This document shows, piece by piece, positions 8,251-17,525 of a stretch of DNA of 64,000 bases (the first letter of the stretch is position 1; every line of letters starts with the position of its first letter). A program made the position numbers and the translations under genes. Below the pieces are notes generated by a model, which was given only the letters and a program-made list of their open reading frames with translations, had not been told where the DNA came from and made no database searches. The stretch comes from Pseudomonas sp. LP_7_YM (lineage in GTDB: Bacteria; Pseudomonadota; Gammaproteobacteria; Pseudomonadales; Pseudomonadaceae), in the NCBI RefSeq assembly GCF_004364435.1, contig NZ_SOCT01000001.1, forward strand, positions 558,001-622,000. The letters are read 5' to 3'.

Positions 8251-8579
8251 GGAAACTCCTGTGACGGGATGACGAAAAAAGGGCCTGCGATTGTATGCCG
8301 TTTATCAGCGGTTGTGGCGGGCAGATTGAGAGCCCGGCTAACGCCCGGCATTGATAGGCGAAAGCTTGTTTTCCCCTTCGCAGACGTCAAAGGCTGCGCG
8401 CCAATATCCATGCTAGAGCGTTCGCGATGCAGGTCTGTTAGCATCGCGCCGCCCGCGTGCCTGAGCCCGCAGTTCTGGCTGTTCATGCGGTTTTTACATC
8501 GGACCGTTTATCGTGCGAAGGACAGTGCTCAACATATCAAGAGAGCTTTGCTACGAGCAGGCTCCACTCTGGGGGAATG
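8251..8579. other. Divergent intergenic region between pnuC and uppP
   Basis: About 330 bp. It must hold promoters for both directions. I see no riboswitch core, strong operator or gene in it. A run GGGGG lies just before the uppP start and may act as its ribosome binding site. Confidence 0.4.
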
Positions 8580-9410
8580 ATGGATCTTTGGACCGCCGCA
8601 CAGGCGTTAACACTGGGTATCGTTGAAGGGTTAACAGAGTTTTTGCCGATCTCCAGCACAGGCCACCAGATCATTGTCGCCGACCTGATCGGCTTTGGCG
8701 GTGAGCGGGCAATGGCGTTCAACATCATCATTCAGTTGGGGGCCATCCTGGCGGTAATGTGGGAAATGCGTCAGAAGATTTTTCAGGTCGTGACCGGACT
8801 TGCGACCCAGCCGCAGGCACGCCGCTTCACCCGTAATCTGATCATCGGAGTGCTTCCGGCCGTGGTGCTGGGGGTGATGTTTTCCGACCTGATTCATCAA
8901 TACCTGTTCAACCCCCTGACTGTCGCCGCTGCGTTGGTGATCGGTGGTTTCATCATGCTCTGGGCCGAGCGTCGTCAGCACGAAGTCCATGCCGAAACCG
9001 TGGACGAAATGACTTGGGCTGACGCGCTCAAGGTAGGTTTCGCACAGTGCCTGGCGATGATTCCCGGCACGTCGCGTTCCGGCTCGACCATCATCGGAGG
9101 GCTGCTGTTCGGTCTTTCGCGCAAGACTGCCACTGAGTTTTCATTCTTTTTGGCCATGCCGACGATGATCGCGGCTTCGCTCTACTCGGGCTACAAGTAC
9201 CGCCACCTGTTCCAGCCTGATGATTTCGCGGTGTTTGCGGTGGGCTTCGTGACTTCGTTCATCTTCGCCATGATCGCGGTGCGCGCCTTGCTCAAGTACA
9301 TCGCCACCCACAGCTACGCCGTATTCGCCTGGTATCGCATTGCGTTCGGGCTGCTGATTCTGGCGACCTGGGGCTTCGGTTGGGTCGATTGGTCCAGCGT
9401 GCAGGGATGA
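8580..9410 (+). CDS. uppP: Undecaprenyl-diphosphatase UppP (BacA)
   Basis: This integral membrane phosphatase of about 276 residues recycles undecaprenyl pyrophosphate to the monophosphate carrier for peptidoglycan and other envelope polymers; extra copies give bacitracin resistance. The two conserved motifs are present: [14 protein letters not shown] near residue 17 and [13 protein letters not shown] near residue 162. Eight or so hydrophobic segments span the rest. ATG 8577 and ATG 8580 are adjacent; 8580 gives the usual MDLWTAAQ start. Translation could also begin further upstream but the extra residues are not conserved in the family. The DUF1294 gene starts five bases after the stop, suggesting an operon. 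Confidence 0.95.
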   Translation: MDLWTAAQALTLGIVEGLTEFLPISSTGHQIIVADLIGFGGERAMAFNIIIQLGAILAVMWEMRQKIFQVVTGLATQPQARRFTRNLIIGVLPAVVLGVMFSDLIHQYLFNPLTVAAALVIGGFIMLWAERRQHEVHAETVDEMTWADALKVGFAQCLAMIPGTSRSGSTIIGGLLFGLSRKTATEFSFFLAMPTMIAASLYSGYKYRHLFQPDDFAVFAVGFVTSFIFAMIAVRALLKYIATHSYAVFAWYRIAFGLLILATWGFGWVDWSSVQG

Positions 9411-9414
9411 ACCG

Positions 9415-9849
9415 ATGAGTCAGCGCTTCAAGCCTGTTGCAGCCAGCGACACCGATAGGCGTCCAGTGCGTTTTCTCAAGTTGAAGCTTGGGCTGCTTTT
9501 GCTGCTGTGCGCCTTGCCGGTCTATGGGCTGATAGCGACCGGCTTGGGCGCAGGCTCGTGGCTGCCATCGGCCATTTATCCTCTTATGAGCCTGCTCACC
9601 TTTGCGCTCTATGGCTACGACAAAAAGCAGGCTCGACACAAAGGACAGCGTACGCCGGAGAAAATTTTGCACGCGGCCGAGTTGCTAGGCGGCTGGCCGG
9701 GCGCGTTGGTCGGGCAGCAAGTGTTCCGACACAAGACTCGCAAGCTTTCCTATCAATGGGTGTTCTGGCTGATCGTGATGCTGCACGAACTGTTCTGGAT
9801 CGACCGCGTGCTGATGGGCGGCACATTCCTGACCCGGCACTTTTATTGA
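9415..9849 (+). CDS. DUF1294 membrane protein
   Basis: 144 residues. Hydrophobic segments at about residues 24-44 and 46-66 are followed by the DUF1294 core, FALYGYDKKQARHKGQRTPE and LGGWPGALVGQQVFRHKTRK, and a last membrane segment (YQWVFWLIVMLHELFWI). Many relatives have an N-terminal cold-shock domain; here it is absent. Function unknown. The start is five bases after the uppP stop, so it is probably translated from the uppP transcript. Confidence 0.8.
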   Translation: MSQRFKPVAASDTDRRPVRFLKLKLGLLLLLCALPVYGLIATGLGAGSWLPSAIYPLMSLLTFALYGYDKKQARHKGQRTPEKILHAAELLGGWPGALVGQQVFRHKTRKLSYQWVFWLIVMLHELFWIDRVLMGGTFLTRHFY

Positions 9850-9860
9850 GTTGCGCCCGG

Positions 9861-10211
9861 TTACAGCTTGAGTGCGATCTGGCGGTGTTTGGGCAATTTG
9901 CTGACCACCAGTTGGTGAGAGCGGGTTAGCAGACTGCGCAGCTCCTCGTCGCTTATGGGGTAGGGGTGGTTGAGCGTGATCCAGTGTGCGCGGGCCAGAT
10001 AGGGGGCCGGGCGCACATCCGGGCGATCGAGGTACCCCAAAAACAGGTCCGCGCCGACCTTGAACGACAGGTCGCTTCCGGCCAGCCCCATGACGGCGAA
10101 CATTTTCGTCTCAGCGATGGAGAACACCCGCACGCCACCCCATTTGTAGTCTTCCCGTGTGCCAGGGAGCTGCAGGCAAAAGGCGGCGGCGTCTTCGATA
10201 CTCATATTCAA
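9861..10211 (-). CDS. MmcQ/YjbR family protein
   Basis: 116 residues of the MmcQ/YjbR (CyaY-like fold) family, with MSIEDAAAFCLQLPGTRED at the start and LARAHWITLNHPYPISDEELRSLL in the C-terminal half, the usual signature. The fold is associated with DNA binding, but no cellular role is established. It converges with the DUF1294 gene (11 bp between stops). ATG 10211 or ATG 10205 could be the start. Confidence 0.85.
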   Translation of the reverse strand: MNMSIEDAAAFCLQLPGTREDYKWGGVRVFSIAETKMFAVMGLAGSDLSFKVGADLFLGYLDRPDVRPAPYLARAHWITLNHPYPISDEELRSLLTRSHQLVVSKLPKHRQIALKL

Positions 10212-10242
10212 TCCTGTGTCTTGCAGTGAGGCTGACTCACGA

Positions 10243-11142
10243 TCAGGTCTGTTGCACGGCGAATGCCTGTACTACATGGTCAAGCCACGCCCTTACTGCA
10301 GGCAGTGCTCCCCGGCGTTGCGTATAAGCCGCTTGAAGATTGCCAGTCGACATCGACCACTCCGGCAGCAGCCGCACCAGGCTGCCATCAGCCAGCGCGT
10401 CGTGACAGTTCATCATCGGCAGCGTGGTGATCCCCAGCCCTGCCAAGGCACCCGCTTTGCGAACGGTGAAATCATCCACCGCCAGGCGTGCTTCGAGAAT
10501 TACTTCGTGGCGCCGACCCCCTTGATGCTGTAACTGGAAATGCACCTTGCGATCGGCTTCAATCGCACCCAGAACCGGCAGGCCACTCAAATCTTCCGGT
10601 GCAAGGATGTGCTTGCCAGCAAGCAGCGCAGGGGAGGCTACCAATACCGCACCCGCTGGCGCCAGATGCCGTACGATCAGGCTCGGATCTTCATCTCCGA
10701 TATCCCTTACCCGCATGGCCACATCGATGCCTTCGTTAACCAGGTCGACTCGACGGTTCACCAGCAGTAACTCCAGCTGTACCTGTGGATATCGAGCAAG
10801 AAAGTCGGTGACCACCTGGTTAAGGTTCCAATGGGTCATGCCCATCGGGCACGAGACGCGCAGGCGCCCACGGGGCTCGGCAGAAAGCGTAGCGACTACC
10901 TCGTCGGCCATCTCGGCTTCCAGCAACATGGCCTGACAGTGCTGCAGATAACGCTCGCCCACCGTCGTCAGTGCCAGTTTGCGCGTAGTGCGCTGCAGAA
11001 GGCTGGCATTGAGTCGGGCTTCGAGCGCAGCTATACGGCGCGACAGCCGGGATTTGGGAATCCCCAGTGCGCGGCCGGCTGCCGCGAAGCCACCGGATTC
11101 CACCACCTTGGCGAAGTAATAGAGGTCATTAAGATTCTGCAC
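10243..11142 (-). CDS. LysR-family regulator divergent from azoR
   Basis: 299 residues: an N-terminal winged helix (FAKVVESGGFAAAGRALGIPKSRLSRRIAALE) and a LysR substrate-binding domain. It lies back to back with the azoreductase gene across 129 bp, the classical arrangement for a LysR regulator that controls its neighbour, often in response to quinones or azo-type electrophiles. The inducer cannot be read from the sequence. The closest described relatives with such pairing are quinone-responsive regulators, but that is inference. Confidence 0.9.
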   Translation of the reverse strand: MQNLNDLYYFAKVVESGGFAAAGRALGIPKSRLSRRIAALEARLNASLLQRTTRKLALTTVGERYLQHCQAMLLEAEMADEVVATLSAEPRGRLRVSCPMGMTHWNLNQVVTDFLARYPQVQLELLLVNRRVDLVNEGIDVAMRVRDIGDEDPSLIVRHLAPAGAVLVASPALLAGKHILAPEDLSGLPVLGAIEADRKVHFQLQHQGGRRHEVILEARLAVDDFTVRKAGALAGLGITTLPMMNCHDALADGSLVRLLPEWSMSTGNLQAAYTQRRGALPAVRAWLDHVVQAFAVQQT

Positions 11143-11271
11143 TGGCTGCTCTATTGTCCTGTTAATGGAACGAACTATCGCATTTTTACTGCCTAATCAG
11201 CTATTGGGTTACAGGGTAGGATTATCGTCATTCGATCGCCAGACGGCGGCTACTCACTTGGGACGTTCATA

Positions 11272-11877
11272 ATGAAACTCTTGCACATCGATTCCAGCAT
11301 CCTTGGCGACCATTCGACTTCGCGCCAGCTGAGCCGCAGCGTCGTTCAATCGTTCACTGCCCGGCAGCCAGATACTCAAGTGGTTTATCGCGATCTGGCC
11401 AACGACTCCCTGAGCCATTTCTCCGGCGCCTCGCTCGCAGCCCTAAGCACACCGGCCGAAGGGCGAAGCGCGGCTCAGCAACTGGAAGTGGCAACCAACG
11501 AAGCCACACTGGAAGAATTCCTCGCAGCCGATGTCGTAGTCATCGGCGCACCGATGTACAACTTCACCATCCCTAGCCAGCTAAAAGCCTGGATCGACCG
11601 TATCACCGTTGCCGGTCGTACTTTCCGCTACACCGAAGCCGGCCCGGTAGGTCTGTGCACAGGCAAAAAAGTGATCGTCGTGTCCACTGCGGGCGGACTG
11701 CATGCCGGCCAAGCTACCAGCGCCGGCCATGATGATCTGCTCAAAGTATTGTTCGGTTTTCTGGGCGTCACCGACTTGCAATTCGTTTCTGCCCATGGCT
11801 TGGCCTATGGTGAAGAACCGCGTTCCAGCGCGCTGGCTGCCGCGCAGAAGTACATCGACGAATCGCTATTCGTTTGA
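11272..11877 (+). CDS. azoR: FMN-dependent NADH:quinone/azo oxidoreductase AzoR
   Basis: This 201-residue flavodoxin-like enzyme reduces quinones and azo compounds by two-electron transfer from NADH, protecting against thiol-reactive quinones in the cytoplasm. Family marks include the N-terminal [18 protein letters not shown] phosphate-binding segment, the FMN-binding [19 protein letters not shown] segment near residue 85 and STAGGLHAG near residue 140. Length equals that of the E. coli enzyme. The neighbouring LysR gene is probably its regulator. Confidence 0.93.
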   Translation: MKLLHIDSSILGDHSTSRQLSRSVVQSFTARQPDTQVVYRDLANDSLSHFSGASLAALSTPAEGRSAAQQLEVATNEATLEEFLAADVVVIGAPMYNFTIPSQLKAWIDRITVAGRTFRYTEAGPVGLCTGKKVIVVSTAGGLHAGQATSAGHDDLLKVLFGFLGVTDLQFVSAHGLAYGEEPRSSALAAAQKYIDESLFV

Positions 11878-12272
11878 GTCGCTTTTGACAATAGCCATCA
11901 GATTCAAAACTGATCTGGCTCGATAAACGCCCTGTCACCCAAGCCCTTATGGCTTACGGTGTCGGGGCGTTTGTCGTGTGTGGACCTGTTAAACAAGCGT
12001 GTTCAGCGACGCGACAGCATTCACTGTTTCTTTAGCGAGTAATCTTTGTCCTGCACGGCTTTAAAAGCGGCATGCGATCAATATGGGTCGTCATTCTGCC
12101 AACGACCTTGATTTTTCCGCGCTTGGCCCGCCTTGTGCACTGTTGATCCAAAAATGGCTGAATGTTATCAGCCCGCATCGGTCACATAACGACGAGCAGC
12201 AGTTTAAAAGGACTCCAGGCCTTACAGGTCTGATTCGAAGCGCACGGATTGAGAAGGTGAGGGGGCATTGCA
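11878..12272. other. Intergenic region with a stem-loop after azoR
   Basis: About 395 bp. The only clear structure is the hairpin at 11925-11972. The remainder is close to average composition, with no open frame that looks like a protein. Confidence 0.4.
11925..11972 (+). terminator. Candidate terminator hairpin downstream of azoR
   Basis: Outer arms AAACGCCC and GGGCGTTT pair perfectly; inside them AAGCC and GGCTT form a second stem with loop CTTAT. It lies 48 bp after the azoR stop. The following TTGTCGTGTG is only weakly T-rich, so termination is likely but not certain. Confidence 0.5.
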
Positions 12273-13313
12273 ATGATGCGTCTTTGTGCAGTGATAGTGT
12301 TGAGCCTCTTCGGTGGCCTGTTTTCGGTGCAAGCCAGTGAGCTTGAAACTTGGAGCGTCGGCTTTCATGAGCTGACATTCCTCGATCCGCTGGATTCCCG
12401 GCCCATGCATGCCTTCGCCTTTTATCCATCTACCGATCCGGACAATGTTACGCAAGTTCAGGGTTATCCTGTTGAAGCGACCGAAGACGCGGCCATCGCC
12501 ATGGGGCGTTTTCCATTGCTGATGCTTTCTCACGGCAACACCGGTACGCCATTGGCCCTGCATGACCTGGCGACTTCCCTGGCGCGCAAGGGCTTCGTAT
12601 TGGTCGCCGTATTTCACCCCGGTGACAACTATCTGGATCACAGCCGACTCGGCAGCCTGAGCAATTTATATGGGCGGCCCCTGCAAATTTCCGAGGCAAT
12701 CAGCGCGGCACTGCTTGATCCGATGCTGTCGCCTTTTATCAGTGCGCGCCGGGTCGGGGTCATCGGTTACTCGGCGGGTGGCGAGACTGCTCTGATACTT
12801 GCAGGAGCACAACCGGATCTAAAGCGCCTGCGACAGTACTGCATGGATCGTCCGCAGGATCGCGATGCGTGCAAGACTCAAGGCGAGCTGTTGGCGGATC
12901 GGGACGACCTGCATGCACAGGCCGACCCGCGAGTGGGCGCGTTGATGCTGATGGCGCCGCTAGGTTTGATGTTTGGGCGCCAGACATTGGCGGATGTCCA
13001 TGTGCCGGTTCTGCTGTACAGCGGCGACGGTGACGAGCTGCTGGCCATCGACAAGAATGCGGAAGCGCTGGCGCGCAAGTTGCCAGACGTATCGAATTTC
13101 AAATTACTGCCTGGCGCTGGACATTTCGTTTTCATGGCGCCCTGCGACGACGAGCAACGCGCGCGTCAACCGGGGCTTTGTAACGATGCGATGGGTGTCG
13201 ATCGAGAAGAAATCCATCGCAGCCTCAGCAGCGAGGCCGTGGAGTTCTTTGGCACGGTGCTGGGTTCGCCATTGAACACAGCGGGGATGCAGGCTGCGTT
13301 GCATGAGCAATAA
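12273..13313 (+). CDS. Secreted alpha/beta hydrolase (dienelactone hydrolase / PAF-acetylhydrolase-like)
   Basis: 346 residues starting with a Sec signal peptide (LCAVIVLSLFGGLFSVQASE, cleavage near residue 21). The mature part has an alpha/beta-hydrolase fold: the oxyanion-side LMLSHGNTGTP, the nucleophile elbow GYSAGGETAL near residue 167 (Ser nucleophile), an acid in YSGDGDELLAIDKN and a catalytic His in GAGHFVF. Cysteine pairs near residues 192 and 199 (YCMDRPQDRDACK) fit a periplasmic disulfide. The substrate is unknown; esters or lactones are the family norm. ATG 12276 is an equivalent start. It stands alone, with its own promoter region upstream. Confidence 0.8.
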   Translation: MMRLCAVIVLSLFGGLFSVQASELETWSVGFHELTFLDPLDSRPMHAFAFYPSTDPDNVTQVQGYPVEATEDAAIAMGRFPLLMLSHGNTGTPLALHDLATSLARKGFVLVAVFHPGDNYLDHSRLGSLSNLYGRPLQISEAISAALLDPMLSPFISARRVGVIGYSAGGETALILAGAQPDLKRLRQYCMDRPQDRDACKTQGELLADRDDLHAQADPRVGALMLMAPLGLMFGRQTLADVHVPVLLYSGDGDELLAIDKNAEALARKLPDVSNFKLLPGAGHFVFMAPCDDEQRARQPGLCNDAMGVDREEIHRSLSSEAVEFFGTVLGSPLNTAGMQAALHEQ

Positions 13314-13426
13314 TATATTGCGCAATAGCCTGCGACTGAAAGCTTGCTTCTCAAGGCGTTATTACATACTCCCGGATCCGGCAGACCTCCTTACGTCAGC
13401 AAGCTCCTCCCCACGCTATTTTGTCG

Positions 13427-14296
13427 CTAGTCCCGTGCCTGAATCATTTTGCCCTTACGTCCGGCAATTTGCCTTGCCTGACCGTCACGCTGTTTGCCGG
13501 TACGTGCTTCGCTGATCAATGCGGGAATCAGCGGGCCTTCCGGCAGGTTTTTCCAGAAGCGCGCAGGCAGATGACCTTGCATGACCTTGGGATTAAGTCG
13601 CGCCGGATTGAAGATATGGCTGTAATAGGTCAGCCACAGTTCGCCGTGTGGGTCGTCGGCGTTTCGGGCCAGTGCTTGCCATGCAGCAGGGCACTGGCGT
13701 TTGTAGATCAACTGCTGGCCATCATAGAAAACGCCGTCCTGAGGCGTTGCGATCATCCAGCGATGTCGGCCGAGGCGGCCGATGAAGTGCTCGCTGGCGC
13801 GGCGCAGGATGTCATGAGCAGGCTCATGCCAGGCAACGTATTCGGGCAGAGAGCGGGTTTCCAGCAAGGCTGCCTTGACCGCTGGATCCTTGGCGCTCGA
13901 GCTGACGGGCAGGGCGATGAAGCGCAGAAAAGCATGCAGATGATGGGCTTCGCGACTGACCTGCTTGAGCCGTCGATGCAGTTCACTGCCGAGCTTGTCC
14001 CCCGCCAGCATGGCCGTACGGTCGCCATGGCTGACCCGCCATAGCACTTCATACAACAGACTCCAGCGCTGCTCGCCGCAGTATTGAGCAGCGTTCTGCA
14101 AAAGCTCCACCAGTTCCAGCGGCACTCGCGGCTGGATGGGGCCCATCTGCTCGGGATAATTGTCGTCACTGGTGAACAGATCAGCGTCCTGACGCACGCT
14201 CCAGCTCACTTGATCCGGGTTGATCTGGTGACTGAGTAACCACCGCGCCTGCTGTCGCCAGGTATCAAACAAGTCGTCACAGTCAAGAATGATCAT
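13427..14296 (-). CDS. DUF4130 / TIGR03915-type putative DNA repair protein
   Basis: 289 residues, beginning MIILDCDDLFDTWRQQARWLL. It matches the family that accompanies a radical-SAM protein of the type seen directly upstream; blocks such as HHLHAFLRF and FIGRLGRHRWMIATP are characteristic. In some bacteria this domain is fused to a uracil-DNA-glycosylase-like (UdgX) domain; here it stands alone. Its ATG shares a base quartet (ATGA) with the stop of the radical-SAM gene, so the two are translationally coupled. The family is assigned to DNA metabolism by its association with repair genes; the reaction is unknown. Confidence 0.85.
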   Translation of the reverse strand: MIILDCDDLFDTWRQQARWLLSHQINPDQVSWSVRQDADLFTSDDNYPEQMGPIQPRVPLELVELLQNAAQYCGEQRWSLLYEVLWRVSHGDRTAMLAGDKLGSELHRRLKQVSREAHHLHAFLRFIALPVSSSAKDPAVKAALLETRSLPEYVAWHEPAHDILRRASEHFIGRLGRHRWMIATPQDGVFYDGQQLIYKRQCPAAWQALARNADDPHGELWLTYYSHIFNPARLNPKVMQGHLPARFWKNLPEGPLIPALISEARTGKQRDGQARQIAGRKGKMIQARD

Positions 14297-15513
14297 GCCC
14301 ACAGAGCCATCTGTTGCGGCTGGGGACGGTCGCGCAACTGTTCGCGCAGCATGACACTGGAGCTTTCTGACTGGCGCGGATGGTAATCGCTGGTGATGAT
14401 GAAAGGCCGGGCCTTGGCCAGCACGCAACGCAGTCGGGTCAGATCTTCATAGCGGATTCGCCGCTGGCGCCGCAGCTCTACCAGTCGCTTGGTGGTGCGA
14501 ATGCCAATGCCGGGGATTCGCGCGATCATCGCCGGTTCAGCTCGGTTCAGGTCGAGCGGAAAGACGTCGCGGTGCTCGAGGGCCCACGCCAGTTTCGGAT
14601 CGATATCCAGCGCCAGATGCCCTGGCCCTTCGAGCAGTTCGTTTGCGCTGTAGCCGTAGCCACGCAGCAGGAAATCGGCCTGATACAGGCGGTGTTCGCG
14701 CATCAGCGGTGGCGCAGTTAGCGGGACGCTTTTCGGGCTGTTGGGAATCGGGCTGAAGGCTGAGTAATACACGCGCTTGAGGCGAAAATCCCCATACAGA
14801 GATTCGGCCGTATGCAGCAGCGTACTGTCGTCGGTGTCATCTGCGCCCACAATCATCTGCGTGCTTTGTCCGGCGGGTGTAAACCGCGGCGCCCTTGGTT
14901 CGTTGAGGACGGTCTGCTGGCCAGTGTAGATGGTCTGCATCGCCTGCTTGATTGAGCCCATTTCCTTTTCAGGTGCCAGAGCCTGCAAACCCAGTTGTGT
15001 AGGCAGCTCGATGTTGACGCTGAGGCGATCGGCGTAGCGTCCGGCTTCTTCGATCAGGGCAGGATCGGCTTCTGGGATGGTTTTGAGATGGATGTAGCCC
15101 CGGAATTCATGCTCCTCACGCAGCAGCTTCGCCACCCGGACCAACTGCTCCATGGTGTAGTCCGCTGAACGGATGATGCCGGAACTTAGAAACAGCCCGC
15201 TGACACAATTACGACGGTAAAAGTCCAGCGTGAGGGTCACGACCTCCTCTGGCGTAAATCGCGCACGCGGCACGTCGCTGGAACGTCGGTTGACGCAGTA
15301 CTGGCAATCGTACAGACAGAAATTGGTCAGCAGAATCTTCAATAGCGAGACACAGCGACCGTCCGGGGTATAGCTGTGGCAAATTCCCATGCCGGTGCTG
15401 GAGCCGATTCCGGATTTGCCTTCGGAACTGCGTTTGGGAGCGGCGCTGCTGGCGCAGGAGGCGTCGTACTTGGCGGCATCAGCAAGGATGCTCAGCTTGT
15501 CGATCAGCTGCAT
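14293..15513 (-). CDS. Radical-SAM putative DNA modification/repair protein with HhH domain
   Basis: 406 residues. The radical-SAM cluster motif is CLYDCQYCVN near residue 68 (CxxxCxxC), and the C-terminal region carries a helix-hairpin-helix (MIARIPGIGIRTTKRLVELR) of the type that binds DNA. This pairing matches the TIGR03916 family. Start ATG 15513 is chosen because it gives the family N-terminus MQLIDKLSILADAAKYD; longer starts run back through the operator-like palindrome at 15523-15548. Overlap with the DUF4130 gene makes a two-gene operon. The LexA-like site just upstream suggests induction by DNA damage. Substrate not known. Confidence 0.88.
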   Translation of the reverse strand: MQLIDKLSILADAAKYDASCASSAAPKRSSEGKSGIGSSTGMGICHSYTPDGRCVSLLKILLTNFCLYDCQYCVNRRSSDVPRARFTPEEVVTLTLDFYRRNCVSGLFLSSGIIRSADYTMEQLVRVAKLLREEHEFRGYIHLKTIPEADPALIEEAGRYADRLSVNIELPTQLGLQALAPEKEMGSIKQAMQTIYTGQQTVLNEPRAPRFTPAGQSTQMIVGADDTDDSTLLHTAESLYGDFRLKRVYYSAFSPIPNSPKSVPLTAPPLMREHRLYQADFLLRGYGYSANELLEGPGHLALDIDPKLAWALEHRDVFPLDLNRAEPAMIARIPGIGIRTTKRLVELRRQRRIRYEDLTRLRCVLAKARPFIITSDYHPRQSESSSVMLREQLRDRPQPQQMALWA

Positions 15514-15522
15514 GGGATTTCT

Positions 15523-15548
15523 CGATACTGGTTTTATGTACAGTATCG
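15523..15548 (-). promoter_or_regulatory. LexA-like (SOS box) palindrome before the radical-SAM operon
   Basis: Perfect 8-bp arms CGATACTG and CAGTATCG flank a 10-bp AT-rich centre. Read as CTGT-N8-ACAG on the minus strand, it is CTGTACATAAAACCAG, one mismatch from the gammaproteobacterial SOS box. It ends ten bases before the proposed start codon. Confidence 0.65.
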
Positions 15549-15678
15549 GGTTCGCCGATGTCAGGCAAGCGCCGCTTGACATGTCGGCAGGGCAGCTCAC
15601 TGACAAACACGACCTGACAACGGTATTCGATCTTGCTCGGCCGCGCCCATCCAGCCTCATCATCGTTGATTGAGGCAC

Positions 15679-16344
15679 TCAGCTCATCCGTTGCACCAGT
15701 GCTTTGAGCTCAGCAAAATTCTTCACCTGATGAAAGTTGGCGTGATCAGAAAATTCGGAGAAGTCTGTGTCGCCATAACCTGCGACCTGAGCCCCTGCGC
15801 CAAGTCCGGCCTGTACTCCGGGGATGCTGTCTTCGACCAGCAGGCACTCTTGCGGTTTGAGGCCCAGAAGGTCTGCGGCGTGTTCGATGAGGACCGGTGA
15901 AGGTTTCCATGCGTCGACTTCATAGGCGCTGACGATCAGGCCATGAAAGACGTCGAGCAAACCGACGGTGCTCAGGCACGTTTCGATCTTGCTGCGAGGG
16001 CCGTTAGAGGCTACACATTTGGGCAGCGACAGCGTGCGCACGAAGTCCACAGCGCCGGGCATTTCTTCCAGCTCGGCCTGCAAGAGCGGCAAGGTACGTG
16101 CCCTGAAGGTGTTGACGATTTCCACGCTGGGCAACCACGGGTAGTCGTCACACAGGCCTTGCATGCACAGCGCGAACTGCACCCCGCGAAAGCGTGCCAG
16201 CACCTGGTCGACGCTCAGCGTTACCCGATGTTCCTGCAATATGTCGCGCAGCAACCCTGCAGCCAGCCGTTCGCTGTCCACCAGGGTCCCATCGCAATCA
16301 AAGATGACACCGGCAATATTCAAGCAGCACTCTCCCGTCTTCAT
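15679..16344 (-). CDS. HAD-family hydrolase (subfamily IA, sugar-phosphate-phosphatase-like)
   Basis: 221 residues. The nucleophile motif FDCDGTLVDSE is near residue 15, motif II CVASNGPRS near residue 110, the lysine in DAWKPSPVL near residue 147 and the acidic motif LLVEDSIPGVQAG near residue 168. The cap is the alpha-helical C1 type. Such enzymes act on small phosphorylated sugars in the cytoplasm; the best comparison is 6-phosphogluconate or beta-phosphoglucomutase-like phosphatases, but the substrate cannot be fixed. The start could be a few codons downstream. Confidence 0.85.
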   Translation of the reverse strand: MKTGECCLNIAGVIFDCDGTLVDSERLAAGLLRDILQEHRVTLSVDQVLARFRGVQFALCMQGLCDDYPWLPSVEIVNTFRARTLPLLQAELEEMPGAVDFVRTLSLPKCVASNGPRSKIETCLSTVGLLDVFHGLIVSAYEVDAWKPSPVLIEHAADLLGLKPQECLLVEDSIPGVQAGLGAGAQVAGYGDTDFSEFSDHANFHQVKNFAELKALVQRMS

Positions 16345-16505
16345 GTTCGGGGCGGTTGGACCGGCATTATCCAGAAAAGTTGGCCGCAGGTGATGAAGAC
16401 TGACCTACGGTCGTCGTGTGTCAGGATAGGAGAGGGAGGTATTGCAGCGCAGCGTGTCGTCGTCGGCAAAGGCTGGAGGGCCGACGACGAGCCTGCGTTA
16501 AAGGA

Positions 16506-17459
16506 CTACAAGGAGACTTGCGTCACCAGTTCGCCTTCATCGAAGAAGCGACTGACATTAGCGAACACCAGATCGGCCATGGCCTGGCGCGTCTCGTAGG
16601 TGCCGCTGCCGATATGCGGAGTCAGCACCACGTTTTCCAGCGTCAGCAGCTCGGCTGGAACGCTGGGCTCGTCTTCGAACACATCGAGACCGGCACCGGC
16701 GATGCCCGAGTCGAGCAACGAGGCGACCAGTGCCTGCTCGTCGACCACTGAGCCTCGGGCGACGTTGATCAGGTACGCATTCGGCCCCAGCGCTTTGAGT
16801 ACGTCGGCGTTGATCAAATGCTGAGTGTCAGGGCCGCCCGGCACGATGACAATCAGGTAGTCCGCGACCTTGGCCAGTTCAAGCAGATCGGCGTAGTGGG
16901 TATACGGCACATCCGGGTAGGGCTGACCACGACGAAAATATGCGATGTTCATCTCGAATGCTGCAGCGCGTTTGGCGATGGTTTTGCCGATCTTGCCCAG
17001 GCCGACGATGCCGCAGGTCTTGCCACACAGATCGTTACCCAGCGGGAATTTGCCGGTCGGCCACTTGCCCGCTCGTACGAAGCGTTCGGCTTCGCTGATG
17101 CGTCGCGACACACAAAGCATCAGGGACATCGCGGTTTCGGCAACGGCGTTGTTCAGCACGTCCGGTGTATTGCTCAACTTGATGCCGCGGCGTGCCAGAT
17201 AGTCAGTGTCGATCGCGTCATAGCCAACGCCGAAACTGTTGACCACCTCCAGGTTCTCCAGCTTGTCGAGCAAAGCGTTGTCGGTGCCGTAGACGCCGCT
17301 GGTGATCACACCGCGAATCTTCTCGCCATGCTCGTTGGCCCAGGCGTCGATGTCGGTGGTTTCCCAACGATTGTGCACGGTAAAGTCGCGATAAAGATTG
17401 TGCGTCAGGGCAATGTGCATTGGGCCCCAGACCAGAACATCGGCTTTCTTGTCGCTCAT
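16506..17459 (-). CDS. D-isomer-specific 2-hydroxyacid dehydrogenase (glyoxylate/hydroxypyruvate reductase-like)
   Basis: 317 residues. The dinucleotide-binding motif GLGKIGKTIAKRA lies near residue 153, and the catalytic residues are present: Arg in NVARGSVVDEQAL, Glu in DVFEDEP and His in LTPHIGSGT. These enzymes reduce 2-oxoacids such as glyoxylate or hydroxypyruvate with NAD(P)H. Arg in AYFRRGQ after the fold suggests NADPH preference. Start ATG 17459 has a strong AGGAGG-type site seven bases upstream. It follows the symporter gene on the same strand with a 66-bp gap, so the two may form an uptake-plus-reduction operon for a hydroxyacid; that is inference. Confidence 0.9.
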   Translation of the reverse strand: MSDKKADVLVWGPMHIALTHNLYRDFTVHNRWETTDIDAWANEHGEKIRGVITSGVYGTDNALLDKLENLEVVNSFGVGYDAIDTDYLARRGIKLSNTPDVLNNAVAETAMSLMLCVSRRISEAERFVRAGKWPTGKFPLGNDLCGKTCGIVGLGKIGKTIAKRAAAFEMNIAYFRRGQPYPDVPYTHYADLLELAKVADYLIVIVPGGPDTQHLINADVLKALGPNAYLINVARGSVVDEQALVASLLDSGIAGAGLDVFEDEPSVPAELLTLENVVLTPHIGSGTYETRQAMADLVFANVSRFFDEGELVTQVSL

Positions 17460-17525
17460 GGTTTCCTCCTGGCGGCGTGGTCTCTGGTAATGAACTACGC
17501 CTTGATTACACATACGAGTGGCGGG

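Noticed and set aside
8251-8579. TPP or NAD riboswitch upstream of pnuC
   Set aside because: No conserved core of a thiamine-pyrophosphate or NAD riboswitch could be found on the minus strand.
13421-14044. Long plus-strand frame opposite the DUF4130 gene
   Set aside because: The minus-strand product matches a family and overlaps its partner; this is a shadow.
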